From DTWD01 sp963662965 (GTDB lineage: Bacteria > Acidobacteriota > Vicinamibacteria > Vicinamibacterales > UBA8438): a stretch of 64,000 nucleotides of DNA. The stretch spans positions 2,108,001 to 2,172,000 of the forward strand of contig OY759970.1 of NCBI GenBank assembly GCA_963662965.1, read 5' to 3'. Shown one piece after another: positions 1 to 10,075 of this stretch (the stretch's first letter is position 1; every line of letters begins with the position of its first letter). The notes below the pieces were generated by a model. It made no database searches. It worked only from the letters and a program-made list of their open reading frames with translations, and was not told where the DNA came from. The position numbers and the translations under genes were made by a program.

Positions 1-90
1 CGGTCCGACGTCGACACGGACGGTATCACCGGGTTGCGCGTCACTCACCTGCTGGACCTGCACATCGGTGACCTCAATCTGGGGATGTAG
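1..90 (+). CDS. C-terminal end of an upstream gene (partial)
   Basis: An open frame enters from the left edge and ends at a TAG at 88-90, giving 29 residues. Almost every third codon position is G or C, as in the clear genes of this window, which favours real coding. The fragment (ending in LNLGM) is too short to assign to a family. The reverse strand is also open here but with lower third-position GC. Confidence 0.35.
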   Translation, partial: RSDVDTDGITGLRVTHLLDLHIGDLNLGM

Positions 91-121
91 CCGGCGGTCG
101 TCCGCTACTCGGAGGGAGAGC

Positions 122-748
122 ATGATGCGTGTGTTGAAGATCTGTGGCGTCGTCGGTGCTATGGTCCTGGCGGCCAACGTGGTCGAGGCGCAGAATCGGC
201 CGCCAAGCACCCGTGGGCATACCGCAACGGAGCTCGGTGGCAGCTATAACGCCGAGGGCCAATACGAAGGGGGTCGGTGGATCGACATCCACTACGGGCG
301 TCCGATCCTTCGCGGCCGGATGGGGATCTTCGGTGAGGGCGCCGAGTTCGGGCAGCGGATCTACGCGGGCGCGCCGCTCTGGCGTGTCGGCGCCGACCAG
401 ACGACGACGTTCACCACCGAAGCGGATCTGTTGATCGGCGGGCGGCGCCTGGCGGCCGGCGAGTACACGATGTTCGCGGATCTCGCCAATCCGACGGCGT
501 GGACGTTGATCTTCACCACGTGGGGCGTCAAGGACGACTTCTCCGAGGACAACCCGAACGCCCTCTGGGGCGCCTACGGCTACACCGACGAGAAGGACGT
601 CATGCGGACGACGATGTCGGTCGAGACCGTCGAGTTCTCGGCTGACCAACTCATCATTGGCTTTACCGACATGATGCGGCAAGGCGGCACCATGTACTTC
701 CTGTGGGACAACCAGATCGCCAACGTGTCGGTCGAGTTAGCGAACTAG
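122..748 (+). CDS. DUF2911 domain secreted protein
   Basis: A protein of 208 residues with an N-terminal signal peptide (about residues 1-21, ending near VVEAQ) followed by a DUF2911 core. Visible family features are the RPPSTRG and IHYGRP segments, the GAPLWRVGADQTT stretch and the AGEYTMFADL/WTLIF block. DUF2911 proteins are exported proteins of unknown biochemical role. The ATG at 122 (or the next codon, 125) is chosen over the upstream ATG at 68 because a GGAGGGAG ribosome site lies just before it and the signal peptide follows directly. A single-gene unit; a GC-rich repeat follows the stop. Confidence 0.85.
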   Translation: MMRVLKICGVVGAMVLAANVVEAQNRPPSTRGHTATELGGSYNAEGQYEGGRWIDIHYGRPILRGRMGIFGEGAEFGQRIYAGAPLWRVGADQTTTFTTEADLLIGGRRLAAGEYTMFADLANPTAWTLIFTTWGVKDDFSEDNPNALWGAYGYTDEKDVMRTTMSVETVEFSADQLIIGFTDMMRQGGTMYFLWDNQIANVSVELAN

Positions 749-762
749 AACGGCGGAATCTT

Positions 763-815
763 CGCTAGGGACTAGGGGCCAGGGATCAGGGATCGGGGGC
801 GGCGAGCGCCCCTGG
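763..815. repeat. AGGGATCAGGG short repeat tract
   Basis: The gap after the DUF2911 gene holds iterated CTAGGGACTAGGGG and AGGGATCAGGGATC units, followed by a GC-rich segment that can fold through GGGGC and GCCCC. Similar AGGGATCAGGG units recur at about 20523-20550 and 24630-24655, always just after a stop codon. Function unknown; it could be a terminator or simple-repeat filler. Confidence 0.5.
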
Positions 816-853
816 TCCTCTGGTGCTGGCCTCTATTTTTGTACAGTCGCTAG

Positions 854-2401
<1,548 letters not shown>

Positions 2402-2402
2402 C

Positions 2403-2488
2403 ATTCAGACGGGGCGGACCGCCCCGAACCCCGTCGCCGGCACTCGCGGGGACGCCGAACGCCCCACTCCGTGCCGGCGGGGCGCGCA
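2403..2488 (+). repeat. dispersed hairpin repeat, copy 1
   Basis: Begins ATTCAGACGGGGC, forms a CGGGGC/GCCCCG stem, continues GAACCCCGTCGCCGGCACTC and ends near CCCCACTCCGTGCCGGCGGG. Copies or partial copies lie at 8474, 11211, 20680, 25588 and 29467. Here it directly follows the exporter stop codon. A TATAAT hexamer at 2489-2494 abuts its end and may act as the -10 of the next gene. Confidence 0.65.
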
Positions 2489-2552
2489 TATAATCGGGCG
2501 AGTGGGACAGGCACCAAGACCTCCGACCTTCCCGCGTCGGATGGAGACTGCT

Positions 2553-3098
2553 ATGGAAAGCTGGACGCGCTGCGGTCGCCTTGTGCTTGTCGTCGTCGGC
2601 CTTCTCTTCTTGGCGGCATCCGCCGACGCCCAGCAGTGGTCGCGCTGCGCGTCCGATCTCGACCAGATGCGGATCGCCGTGAATGAAGCAAATGAGGCCG
2701 CAAAGGACGCGACGTCGGCTGGTCGCGCGCGGTATCGGGCCGAACAGAACCTCTTCCACTGCGTGCAGATACTGGCCGTCAACGATTTCCGCAACCAGGG
2801 CTGTCTCGAGCAACGGACCGCCTTTCAGACCACCGAGATGCGATACGGGGCCACGCATGACATCGCACGCGAGGCGCTCGACGCGTTGGCCTACGCTGTT
2901 CAAACGACCGAGCTCAGCTGTGAGTTTCCGATGGCCGCGATGATTCCGGTGGTGGGGCAGGAGGATCCCGGCCTGAGCCCCGCCTGCGAGAGCTTTCTCC
3001 GCCGCAGACAAGGGGTACCGCTCGACGCGCTTCGGGTGGTCTGCACCGGCGAGCTGTCCGTGGAGGAATGCAGCGCGTGTCTGGGTGACCCGCGGTAG
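2553..3098 (+). CDS. small secreted cysteine-containing protein, unknown
   Basis: A protein of 181 residues with a signal peptide ending near ASADAQ, then a mostly helical mature part with about eight cysteines (including CLGDPR at the end and a CxxC in ECSACLG). The even number of Cys suggests disulfides outside the cytoplasm. The ATG at 2553 is preferred because GGAG stands six bases before it; ATG 2541 is possible. A frame open further upstream runs through the repeat and is not credible. I do not recognise a family. Confidence 0.7.
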   Translation: MESWTRCGRLVLVVVGLLFLAASADAQQWSRCASDLDQMRIAVNEANEAAKDATSAGRARYRAEQNLFHCVQILAVNDFRNQGCLEQRTAFQTTEMRYGATHDIAREALDALAYAVQTTELSCEFPMAAMIPVVGQEDPGLSPACESFLRRRQGVPLDALRVVCTGELSVEECSACLGDPR

Positions 3099-3101
3099 GA
3101 T

Positions 3102-3107
3102 TACAAT
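3102..3107 (+). promoter_or_regulatory. possible -10 box of cassette 1
   Basis: TACAAT, preceded by AT, lies between the stop of the preceding gene and the chosen DUF1592 start. No good -35 is seen 16-18 bases upstream. If used, transcription would begin near 3114, which favours the 3163 start of the following gene over 3085 or 3106. Confidence 0.3.
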
Positions 3108-3162
3108 GCGAGAGGCAGTGTGTGCTGTCACGAACGCTCAGCCGCGCAGGCCGGAAACGCCA

Positions 3163-5580
3163 ATGTTCAAAGGCCGCATCGCGCCGATCGTGGGAGCGCT
3201 GATTCTCCTGGTCTCGACGGGCCAAGCGGGCGCCCAGGGGGCCGCGGCTGGTCCCACCCCTGAACGCACGCTCCTCGATCGCTACTGTGTCACGTGCCAT
3301 AACGAGCGGCTTCAGACCGCCAACCTCGCCCTCGACTCGGCGGATGTGACCAATGTTTCGGGCGACCCGGCGCTCTGGGAGAAAGTGGTCCGGAAGCTTC
3401 GGGCCGGAGCGATGCCGCCGCAGCCGCGGCCGCGGCCCGACCACGCGACCTACAGCGGCTTCATCGAGTGGCTCGAGACCGAGCTCGACACGGCGGCAGC
3501 CTCCGTGCCGAACCCCGGGCGCACCGAGGCGATGCATCGGCTCAACCGCGCCGAGTATCGCAACGTCATCCGCGACCTGCTGGCGCTCGACGTCGATGTC
3601 GCCGAGCTGCTGCCCGCGGACGATGGGAGCTACGGTTTCGACAACATCGCCGGGGTCCTCGGGATCTCGCCGACCTTGCTCGAGCGGTATCTCTCGGCGG
3701 CGAAGAAAGTCAGCCGCCTCGCGCTCGGGAACCCGAACCAGCCAGCGACCGCGGTGACGTTCAGACTGTCGGCCGATTACTCGCAGGACGATCGGGTCGA
3801 GGGGCTGCCGTTCGGATCGCGTGGCGGGATGTCGATTCCGTACACGTTTCCGCTCGATGCCGAATATGTCGTTCGCCTCCGCCTCGGTCGCGACACGTCC
3901 GATGCGCTCGCCGCGTTCCAGGAGCCGCACGAGCTCGACGTCAGTCTCGACGGCGAGCATCTCCAGACCTTCACGGTTGGCGAGCCGGCGCCCGAGGGCG
4001 TGTCGCGGACGAGTCCCGAGTATCGCGAGTGGCGCGAGCGGCAGCGTCATGCCGACGATGACTGGGTGTTGCGAGTGCTGGTGCGCGCCGGCCCGCGGAC
4101 CCTCCGTGCCACCTTCAAGAAGAAGACGTCGGCCTACGCCGAAACGCTCCGCCAACCGTACCTCCGTCCGTACACCAACACGACCGGCGGGGACACACGC
4201 TATCAGCCGTATCTAGAGAGCGTGGTGGTGACCGGACCGTACGAAGCGAGCGGCGCGCCGCCGCTCGAGGAGACCCCGAGCCGAGCGCGGATTTTCAGCT
4301 GTCGACCGAGAGATGGCGACGGCGAACGCGCGGCGCGCTGCGCGCGCGAGATCTTATCGACACTCGCGCGTCGTGCGTATCGGCGTCCGGTGACCGAACG
4401 TGACCTCGACGTGCTGCTGCGGTTCTATGAAGACGGACAACGCGATGGTGGTTTCGAAGGTGGCATCGAGCTCGCGCTGCGCCGGTTACTCGCGAGTCCC
4501 GAGTTCCTGTTTCGCGTCGTCCGCGACCCGAAGGACGTTGCGCCGGGGACGAACTACCGGTTGGCCGATCTCGAGCTCGCGTCGCGGCTGTCGTTCTTCT
4601 TGTGGTCCAGTATCCCCGACGAGGAGTTGCTCGACGTTGCCGTGGCGGGCGAACTCCGCGAGCCCGCGGTACTCGCCGCGCAAGTTCGTCGCCTTCTCGC
4701 CGACGATCGTGCAAACGCACTGGTCGAGAATTTCGCCGGGCAATGGCTCTACCTACGCAACGTGCCGGCGCTGGTGCCGGACGAGAATCGTTTCCCGGAC
4801 TTCGGCGAGGGCCTCCGTCGCGCCATGCAGCGCGAGACGGAGCTCTTCTTCGAGAGCGTGATGCGTGAGGACCGCGGCGTGCTCGACTTACTGACCGCCG
4901 ACTACACGTTCGTCAACGAACGCCTGGCCCGGCACTACGGGATTCCCAATGTCTACGGAAGCCATTTCCGTCGCGTCACGCTGGAGGACGATGCTCGACG
5001 CGGTCTGCTCGGCCACGGCAGTATCCTCGCCGCCACCGCCTATCCAACGCGGACCTCGCCGGTGCTGCGCGGCAAGTGGGTGCTCGAGAACTTACTCGGG
5101 ACGCCGCCGCCGCTTCCGCCACCCGATGTCCCGTCGTTGGAGGAAACGACGGGCGACGGCCGGACGCTGTCGATGCGCGAGGCGATGGAACAGCACCGCG
5201 CCAACCCGGTCTGCGCGAGCTGCCACAAGTTGATGGACCCGCCGGGGTTCGCGCTGGAGCAGTTCGACGCCGTCGGGAAGTACCGTGAGCGGAACGAAGC
5301 TAACGCGCCGATCGACGCGTCGGGCGTGTTGCCTGACGGTACGGAGTTCGCGGGAGCGGCCGGTCTGCGTGACGCGCTTCTCGAGCGGCCCGGTCTGTTC
5401 GTGACGACCTTGACCGAGAAGCTGATGACGTATGCGCTCGGTCGCGGCGTGGAGCACTACGACGCGCCAGCGATTCGATCCGTCACGCGGGACGCCGGGC
5501 AACACGAATATCGCTTTTCGTCGATCATCCTCGGCATTGTGAAGAGCATGCCGTTTCAGATGAGGAGATCCCCGTCATGA
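3163..5580 (+). CDS. DUF1592 haem-c protein, cassette 1
   Basis: A protein of 805 residues exported by a Sec signal peptide (about 1-25). Domain order: an N-terminal haem-c site CVTCH at 42-46 followed by WEKVVRKLRAGAMPP; DUF1587 (HRLNRAEYRNVIRDLL, about 125-190); a carbohydrate-binding-like beta region (about 210-375); DUF1595 (about 405-470); DUF1592 (LASRLSFFLWSS, about 480-600); DUF1588 with a second CxxCH at 684-688; and DUF1585 at the C terminus. The family is thought to act in periplasmic oxidation, but no reaction is established. The stop overlaps the next gene as ATGA, so the two are translationally coupled. Start 3163 was chosen because the signal peptide follows at once; the frame is open to 3085. 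Confidence 0.9.
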   Translation: MFKGRIAPIVGALILLVSTGQAGAQGAAAGPTPERTLLDRYCVTCHNERLQTANLALDSADVTNVSGDPALWEKVVRKLRAGAMPPQPRPRPDHATYSGFIEWLETELDTAAASVPNPGRTEAMHRLNRAEYRNVIRDLLALDVDVAELLPADDGSYGFDNIAGVLGISPTLLERYLSAAKKVSRLALGNPNQPATAVTFRLSADYSQDDRVEGLPFGSRGGMSIPYTFPLDAEYVVRLRLGRDTSDALAAFQEPHELDVSLDGEHLQTFTVGEPAPEGVSRTSPEYREWRERQRHADDDWVLRVLVRAGPRTLRATFKKKTSAYAETLRQPYLRPYTNTTGGDTRYQPYLESVVVTGPYEASGAPPLEETPSRARIFSCRPRDGDGERAARCAREILSTLARRAYRRPVTERDLDVLLRFYEDGQRDGGFEGGIELALRRLLASPEFLFRVVRDPKDVAPGTNYRLADLELASRLSFFLWSSIPDEELLDVAVAGELREPAVLAAQVRRLLADDRANALVENFAGQWLYLRNVPALVPDENRFPDFGEGLRRAMQRETELFFESVMREDRGVLDLLTADYTFVNERLARHYGIPNVYGSHFRRVTLEDDARRGLLGHGSILAATAYPTRTSPVLRGKWVLENLLGTPPPLPPPDVPSLEETTGDGRTLSMREAMEQHRANPVCASCHKLMDPPGFALEQFDAVGKYRERNEANAPIDASGVLPDGTEFAGAAGLRDALLERPGLFVTTLTEKLMTYALGRGVEHYDAPAIRSVTRDAGQHEYRFSSIILGIVKSMPFQMRRSPS

Positions 5581-6929
5581 TCATCAAGAAGCTGTCGATA
5601 CCGCGGCGAACGGTGCTGCGCGGCCTCGGCGCCGCCGTGGCGCTCCCGTTGCTGGACGCGATGGTGCCGGCGATGTCGGCGATCGCGAAGACCGCGGCGG
5701 CGCCGGTGAAGCGGCTTGGCTTCATCTACCTGCCGAACGGCGCGGTGATGCAGGCCTGGACCCCAACGGGCGAGGGAACGAACCTCGAGCTGTCCCCGAC
5801 GCTGAGCCCCCTGACGCCGTTCCGCGACCAGACCATCGTCTACACCCGGTTGGCGCACGGTCAGGCGGAGCCGCTCGGTGACGGCAACGGCGAGCACTCG
5901 CGTGCGAGCTCGGTCTGGTTGAACGGTGTGCATCCGAAGCACACGGAGGGCGCCGACGTGGAGGCCGGGGTGACGGTCGACCAGATCGCGGCGGCGTCGC
6001 TCGGTCAAGACACGCCGCTCCCATCGCTCGAGCTGGCGATCGATCTCGACTTCCTCGTCGGCAACTGCGAGAACGGCTACAGCTGCGCCTATATGAACAC
6101 CGTCTCGTGGCGGACGCCGACGACGCCGCTCCCGATGGAGAACAATCCGCGCGTCGTCTTCGAGCGACTCTTTGGCGACGGCGGGACCCGCGAGCAGCGG
6201 CTGGCCGAGATGCGCAAAGACCGCAGCATTCTCGATTCGGTCACCGACGACCTCGCGCACCTCGAACGGGACCTTGGCGCCTCGGACCGGCACCGCGTCG
6301 ATCAGTATCTCGACGCCGTGCGAGCCGTCGAGCGTCGGGTCCAGCTGTCCGAGGCGCAGGGGGCCGAGTCCGCCTTGCCGGAAAATCTCGCGCGACCGGC
6401 GGGCATTCCGGACTCGTATGAGGAGCACGTCGCGCTCATGTACGAACTGCTGGCCCTCGCATTCCAGGCCGACCTCACGCGGGTCTTCACGTTCATGGTC
6501 GGCCGCGAGCTCGGGGGGCGGCCGTATCCGCAGATCGGCGTCCCCGACCCGCACCACGGGTTGTCGCACCATCGCAACGATCCAGAGAAGCTCGCCAAGC
6601 TGAGCAAGATCAACCGCCACCACGTGGAGCTGTTGACGCATTTCCTCGAGCGTCTCCAGACGACGCCGGACGGCGACGCGTCGCTGCTCGACAGCTCGAT
6701 CGTGCTGTACGGGGCTGGTCTCGGGGACAGCAACGACCATCTGCACTACGACCTGCCGGTCCTGACCGTCGGCGGAAACGCCGCCGGGATGCGGGGCGGC
6801 CGTCATCTGCTGTACCCGAAGGACACGCCGATGACCAACCTGTTCGTCAGCATGCTCGGCAAAGCCGGGCTTCCGACCGACGAGCTCGGCGATAGCACTG
6901 GGCGGTTGGTCGCGCTGAATGACGTATAG
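5577..6929 (+). CDS. DUF1552 Tat-exported protein, cassette 1
   Basis: A protein of 450 residues. The N terminus has a twin-arginine signal (PRRTVLRGLG, Arg at 10-11) and a hydrophobic stretch ending near residue 35. DUF1552 fills the rest. It is distantly related in layout to the DUF1501/alkaline-phosphatase-like exported proteins. Two features are shared with the other three copies here: a CX5C loop (C164 and C170, in GNCENGYSC) and an HHxxSHH motif (H326, H327, H331, H332), which could bind a metal. Tat export suggests folding with a cofactor before secretion. The start overlaps the upstream stop (ATGA) and has AGGAG nine bases ahead. Confidence 0.92.
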   Translation: MIIKKLSIPRRTVLRGLGAAVALPLLDAMVPAMSAIAKTAAAPVKRLGFIYLPNGAVMQAWTPTGEGTNLELSPTLSPLTPFRDQTIVYTRLAHGQAEPLGDGNGEHSRASSVWLNGVHPKHTEGADVEAGVTVDQIAAASLGQDTPLPSLELAIDLDFLVGNCENGYSCAYMNTVSWRTPTTPLPMENNPRVVFERLFGDGGTREQRLAEMRKDRSILDSVTDDLAHLERDLGASDRHRVDQYLDAVRAVERRVQLSEAQGAESALPENLARPAGIPDSYEEHVALMYELLALAFQADLTRVFTFMVGRELGGRPYPQIGVPDPHHGLSHHRNDPEKLAKLSKINRHHVELLTHFLERLQTTPDGDASLLDSSIVLYGAGLGDSNDHLHYDLPVLTVGGNAAGMRGGRHLLYPKDTPMTNLFVSMLGKAGLPTDELGDSTGRLVALNDV

Positions 6930-6945
6930 CGACGCCTAAGCCTGA

Positions 6946-8436
6946 ATGCCGAGCATGCGCAACCGCAACATCACCCTCGCGTTCGCCATGGCCGCGGTCG
7001 CCGTGTGTGCCGTTGGGCGCATCGCGGCTGCGGCGGAGGGCCTTCCGCTGCACGACGCCGTCAAGAGCGCCGATGCCGAGCGTATCCGCACGCTCATCGC
7101 CAACGACGTCGACGTCAATGGCACCGATGGTGATGGCACGACGGCGCTGCATTGGGCGGCGCATGCGAACGACGTCGCGAGTGGCGAGGCGCTGATTGCC
7201 GCCGGGACCGACGTCGATGCCGCCAGTCGCTTCGGCGCGACGGCGCTGGCGCTGGCCAGCGAGAACGGGAGCGCCGCGTTCCTCGAGCTGCTGCTCGCGG
7301 CTGGCGCCGATCCGAACGCCGCCTCACCCGAAGGTGAAACGGCACTGATGACAGTGGCTCGCACCGGACAGGTCGACGCGGTCCGAATGCTCCTGGCGCA
7401 CGGTGCCGATCCGAATCTCGCCGAAGACTGGCGCGGTCAGACGGCACTCATGTGGGCGTCGGCCGAGAACAACCTCGACGCCGCCGAGCTGCTGCTTGGC
7501 GGCGGGACGAACGTCCACGCGCGGTCGACGCGCGGGTTCAGCGCACTGATGTTTGCCGTCCGCGCCGGCTTCATCGACATGACACGCCGGCTCGTCGACG
7601 CGGGTGCGAGTCCGGAGGAGACGCTGTTCGACGGCACCAGCGCGCTCGTGCTGGCCGCCAAGAACGGTCACTACGAACTGGGAGCGTTCCTGCTGAAGGC
7701 CGGTGCCGATCCGAACGCCGACGACCAGGGGTGGACCGCGCTCCACGAGATCAAGTGGACGCGTCGTCCCAACCTCGGCTTCAACAATCCGCCGCCGTTC
7801 ATCACGGGCGAGATGACCGATCTCGCGTTCATTCGCGCGCTGGCGGCGCATGGGACGGATCTCGACGCGCGGATGACCAAGGAGCCGAACAACCGGTACC
7901 GAAACGTCTTGAATCGTGTCGGCTCGACCCCATTCTTGCTCGCTGCCAAAGCGGCCGACGTCGAGATGATGCGACTGCTGTTCGAGCTCGGCGCCGACCC
8001 GTTGCTGCCCAACGAGGATGGTACGACGCCGCTCATGGTGGCGGCCGGGGTCGGCATCTGGGCGGTTGGCGAGAGCCCCGGTACGAACCAAGAGGCATTT
8101 GACGCCGTGAAGTATGCGTTCGAGCTCGGCGGCGACGTCACGACGATCGACGACAACGGCGACACCGCGCTCCATGGGGCGATCATCCGGGGATCAGAGT
8201 CGCTCGTCCGCTTCCTGCTCGACCAGGGGGCGGAGCTTGACGCGATGAACGAGAAGGGCTGGACGCCGCTCCGCATCGCGAGAGGCGTCTTCTACTCCAA
8301 CACCGGAAAACGCTGGCCGGAGATGGAGACGCTGCTGCTCGATCTCGGTGCCGACGAGTCTCTGGTCAGCGGCGCCGACAACACGATCTCCGACTGGACG
8401 GTGGAAGAACCCGAGGCCGAACTCGACCTTCGGTAG
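6946..8436 (+). CDS. secreted ankyrin-repeat protein, cassette 1
   Basis: A protein of 496 residues: a signal peptide (about 1-28, ending AAAAEG), then about ten ankyrin repeats (for example GTTALHWAAHANDVASGEAL). An atypical insert at about 265-320 (WTRRPNLGFNNPP ... NRVGSTPFLLAAKAADVEMM) is conserved in the cassette 2 ankyrin protein and partly in cassette 4. A GVGIWAVGESPGTN loop near 365 is also shared. It starts 16 bases after DUF1552 and is probably cotranscribed. Periplasmic ankyrin proteins such as AnkB of Pseudomonas support a haem catalase, so a scaffold or protective role beside the haem-c partner is plausible but inferred. ATG 6955 is an alternative start. Confidence 0.88.
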   Translation: MPSMRNRNITLAFAMAAVAVCAVGRIAAAAEGLPLHDAVKSADAERIRTLIANDVDVNGTDGDGTTALHWAAHANDVASGEALIAAGTDVDAASRFGATALALASENGSAAFLELLLAAGADPNAASPEGETALMTVARTGQVDAVRMLLAHGADPNLAEDWRGQTALMWASAENNLDAAELLLGGGTNVHARSTRGFSALMFAVRAGFIDMTRRLVDAGASPEETLFDGTSALVLAAKNGHYELGAFLLKAGADPNADDQGWTALHEIKWTRRPNLGFNNPPPFITGEMTDLAFIRALAAHGTDLDARMTKEPNNRYRNVLNRVGSTPFLLAAKAADVEMMRLLFELGADPLLPNEDGTTPLMVAAGVGIWAVGESPGTNQEAFDAVKYAFELGGDVTTIDDNGDTALHGAIIRGSESLVRFLLDQGAELDAMNEKGWTPLRIARGVFYSNTGKRWPEMETLLLDLGADESLVSGADNTISDWTVEEPEAELDLR

Positions 8437-8473
8437 TCCGGCGCAAAGATCAAGTCGTTCGCCGCGGACGTGG

Positions 8474-8499
8474 TTCGGGGCGGTAAGCCCCGTCTGAAT
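8474..8499 (-). repeat. dispersed hairpin repeat, copy 0 (short)
   Basis: Read on the minus strand it is ATTCAGACGGGGC followed by a GCCCCG arm and GAAC, identical to the start of copy 1 apart from the loop. It lies between the convergent ankyrin and amidase genes, immediately after the amidase stop. The CGGGGC/GCCCCG hairpin (8476-8492) may serve both genes as a terminator, although no T-run follows. Confidence 0.55.
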
Positions 8500-10062
8500 C
8501 TAGACGTCCGGATGTCGCGTGTGCCAGTCGGTTGCCTGCTCGTACGCGTAGGCGATACGACAGAGCGTGGCTTCGCTCAGGTCCCGACCGACCAGCTGCA
8601 GACTGTGTGGCGCCCCCGCTTCGCTGAATCCGCACGGTACGGAGATCGTCGGCGTGCCGGCGAAGTCGGCAGGCACCGTGAAAAGTTGGATGCTCGCGAG
8701 CGGGGGGTCGAACCGGGCGGCGATCGTCAGGAGCGCGTCGAGGAAGTCGCTCCTCGATTCGTAGCCCATCCCATCAATCAGCGGCAACGTCGTGACGTTC
8801 GACGGGCAGACCAGCGCATCGATCGTCGCGAGCAGCGTATGGAACTGCTCGCTGAACGCTGCGCGACGTTCGGTCGCCTCGGCGTAGGCTGGGTCGGTCA
8901 CCTCCGATCCGAGCGCGAGAAAATCACTGAAGCCTGGTCCGTACTCACTGGCACGGCTGGGGTAGTTGGCTGCGTGCGCTCGCACCGCCTCGTAGGCGCA
9001 GATGATGTTCCAGTCAGCGAAGGGCGCCTCCGGCATGTCGACCTCGACCACCTCGGCACCGAGACCGGCCAGGATATTCAAGGCGGCCTCGACGGCGCCG
9101 GTCGTTGCCGGATCGACACCGTCAGAGGCATAGGCGCGGTCGTACCCGAGCCGCATTCCGTCGATGCCACCATCCAGCGCGTTGATGACCGGCTCCACCG
9201 GCTCTGGACGTGTCGTTGCATCGTTCGCGTCGGCGCCTGCGATCGCCTCGAACATGACGGCGGCATCGGCGACACGCCGCGTCATCGGTCCGATGTGGTC
9301 GAGTGAGCCGGCGAGCTCCAGCACCCCGTACCGGCTCACGCGGCCCCAGGTCGGCTTCAGACCGACGAGTCCGCACTGCGCAGACGGAAACCGGATCGAG
9401 CCGCCAGTGTCCGAGCCGAGCGAGGCGAAGCAGAGACCGGCGGCGGTCGCGACACCCGACCCGCTCGACGACACCCCGGTCCAGAGCCGGGGGTCCCACG
9501 GATTCACCGGAATGTCGAAGTCGGGGTGATACAAGCCCATCGCCCCTTCCGTCAGGTTGAGCTTGCCGAGGATGACCGCGCCCGCGTCCTTGAGCCGCGC
9601 CACCACGGTGGCGTCGTAGTCGGGCACGAAATCCGCGAGGACCGCCAGCGCCCCCATCGTCCTCGTGTCGCGGGTGTAGCACAGGTCCTTGACGGCGATC
9701 GGGACGCCATGCAGCGGCCCGCGATAGGCGCCTTCGGCGATCTCGGCATCGACCGCGCGCGCGGCGTCCATCGCCTCATCGGCCATGACCGTCGCGTAGC
9801 TCTTGAGCCGGCCGTCGACGGCCGCGATCCGATCGAGCAATAGCTGGGTGAGCTCGACCGACGACAATTCGCGAGCCTCGATCAGGCGCGCGACGTCACC
9901 GAGGCTCCCGTAGTGGAGCGGCTCTCCGCCCGGCAGAGAGGGCAGTTGCCGCCGCGCGTCGTCGGTCTCAGGTGGCTCGGGTTCACCTGACCCGCACGCC
10001 GTCAGAAGCGGCGTCGCCGCCCCGACCCCAAGCGCGGTCAACGCCTCGCGTCGCGTCAACAT
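8500..10062 (-). CDS. amidase-signature hydrolase, lipoprotein
   Basis: A protein of 520 residues of the amidase signature family. The Ser-cisSer-Lys triad is visible: Lys125 in HGVPIAVKDL, the serine-rich GVSSSGSG segment at 196-203, and Ser222 in GSDTGGSIRFP. The N terminus has RR followed by a hydrophobic stretch and the lipobox LLTAC (Cys23), so it is a membrane-anchored exported enzyme, possibly via Tat. It would hydrolyse an amide bond; the substrate is not deducible. The ATG at 10062 is chosen because it gives this lipoprotein signal; an in-frame extension upstream overlaps the cyclase gene. It is 13 bases downstream of the cyclase, so the two are probably one operon. Confidence 0.9.
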   Translation of the reverse strand: MLTRREALTALGVGAATPLLTACGSGEPEPPETDDARRQLPSLPGGEPLHYGSLGDVARLIEARELSSVELTQLLLDRIAAVDGRLKSYATVMADEAMDAARAVDAEIAEGAYRGPLHGVPIAVKDLCYTRDTRTMGALAVLADFVPDYDATVVARLKDAGAVILGKLNLTEGAMGLYHPDFDIPVNPWDPRLWTGVSSSGSGVATAAGLCFASLGSDTGGSIRFPSAQCGLVGLKPTWGRVSRYGVLELAGSLDHIGPMTRRVADAAVMFEAIAGADANDATTRPEPVEPVINALDGGIDGMRLGYDRAYASDGVDPATTGAVEAALNILAGLGAEVVEVDMPEAPFADWNIICAYEAVRAHAANYPSRASEYGPGFSDFLALGSEVTDPAYAEATERRAAFSEQFHTLLATIDALVCPSNVTTLPLIDGMGYESRSDFLDALLTIAARFDPPLASIQLFTVPADFAGTPTISVPCGFSEAGAPHSLQLVGRDLSEATLCRIAYAYEQATDWHTRHPDV

Positions 10063-10075
10063 TGTGCACTCCCGC

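Noticed and set aside
5556..6806. Minus-strand frame of over 400 codons opposite DUF1552 (similar ones opposite other cassette genes)
   Set aside because: Low-complexity Arg/Val/Glu composition typical of antisense GC-rich frames, and it disappears as a family; the plus strand has a signal peptide and conserved motifs.
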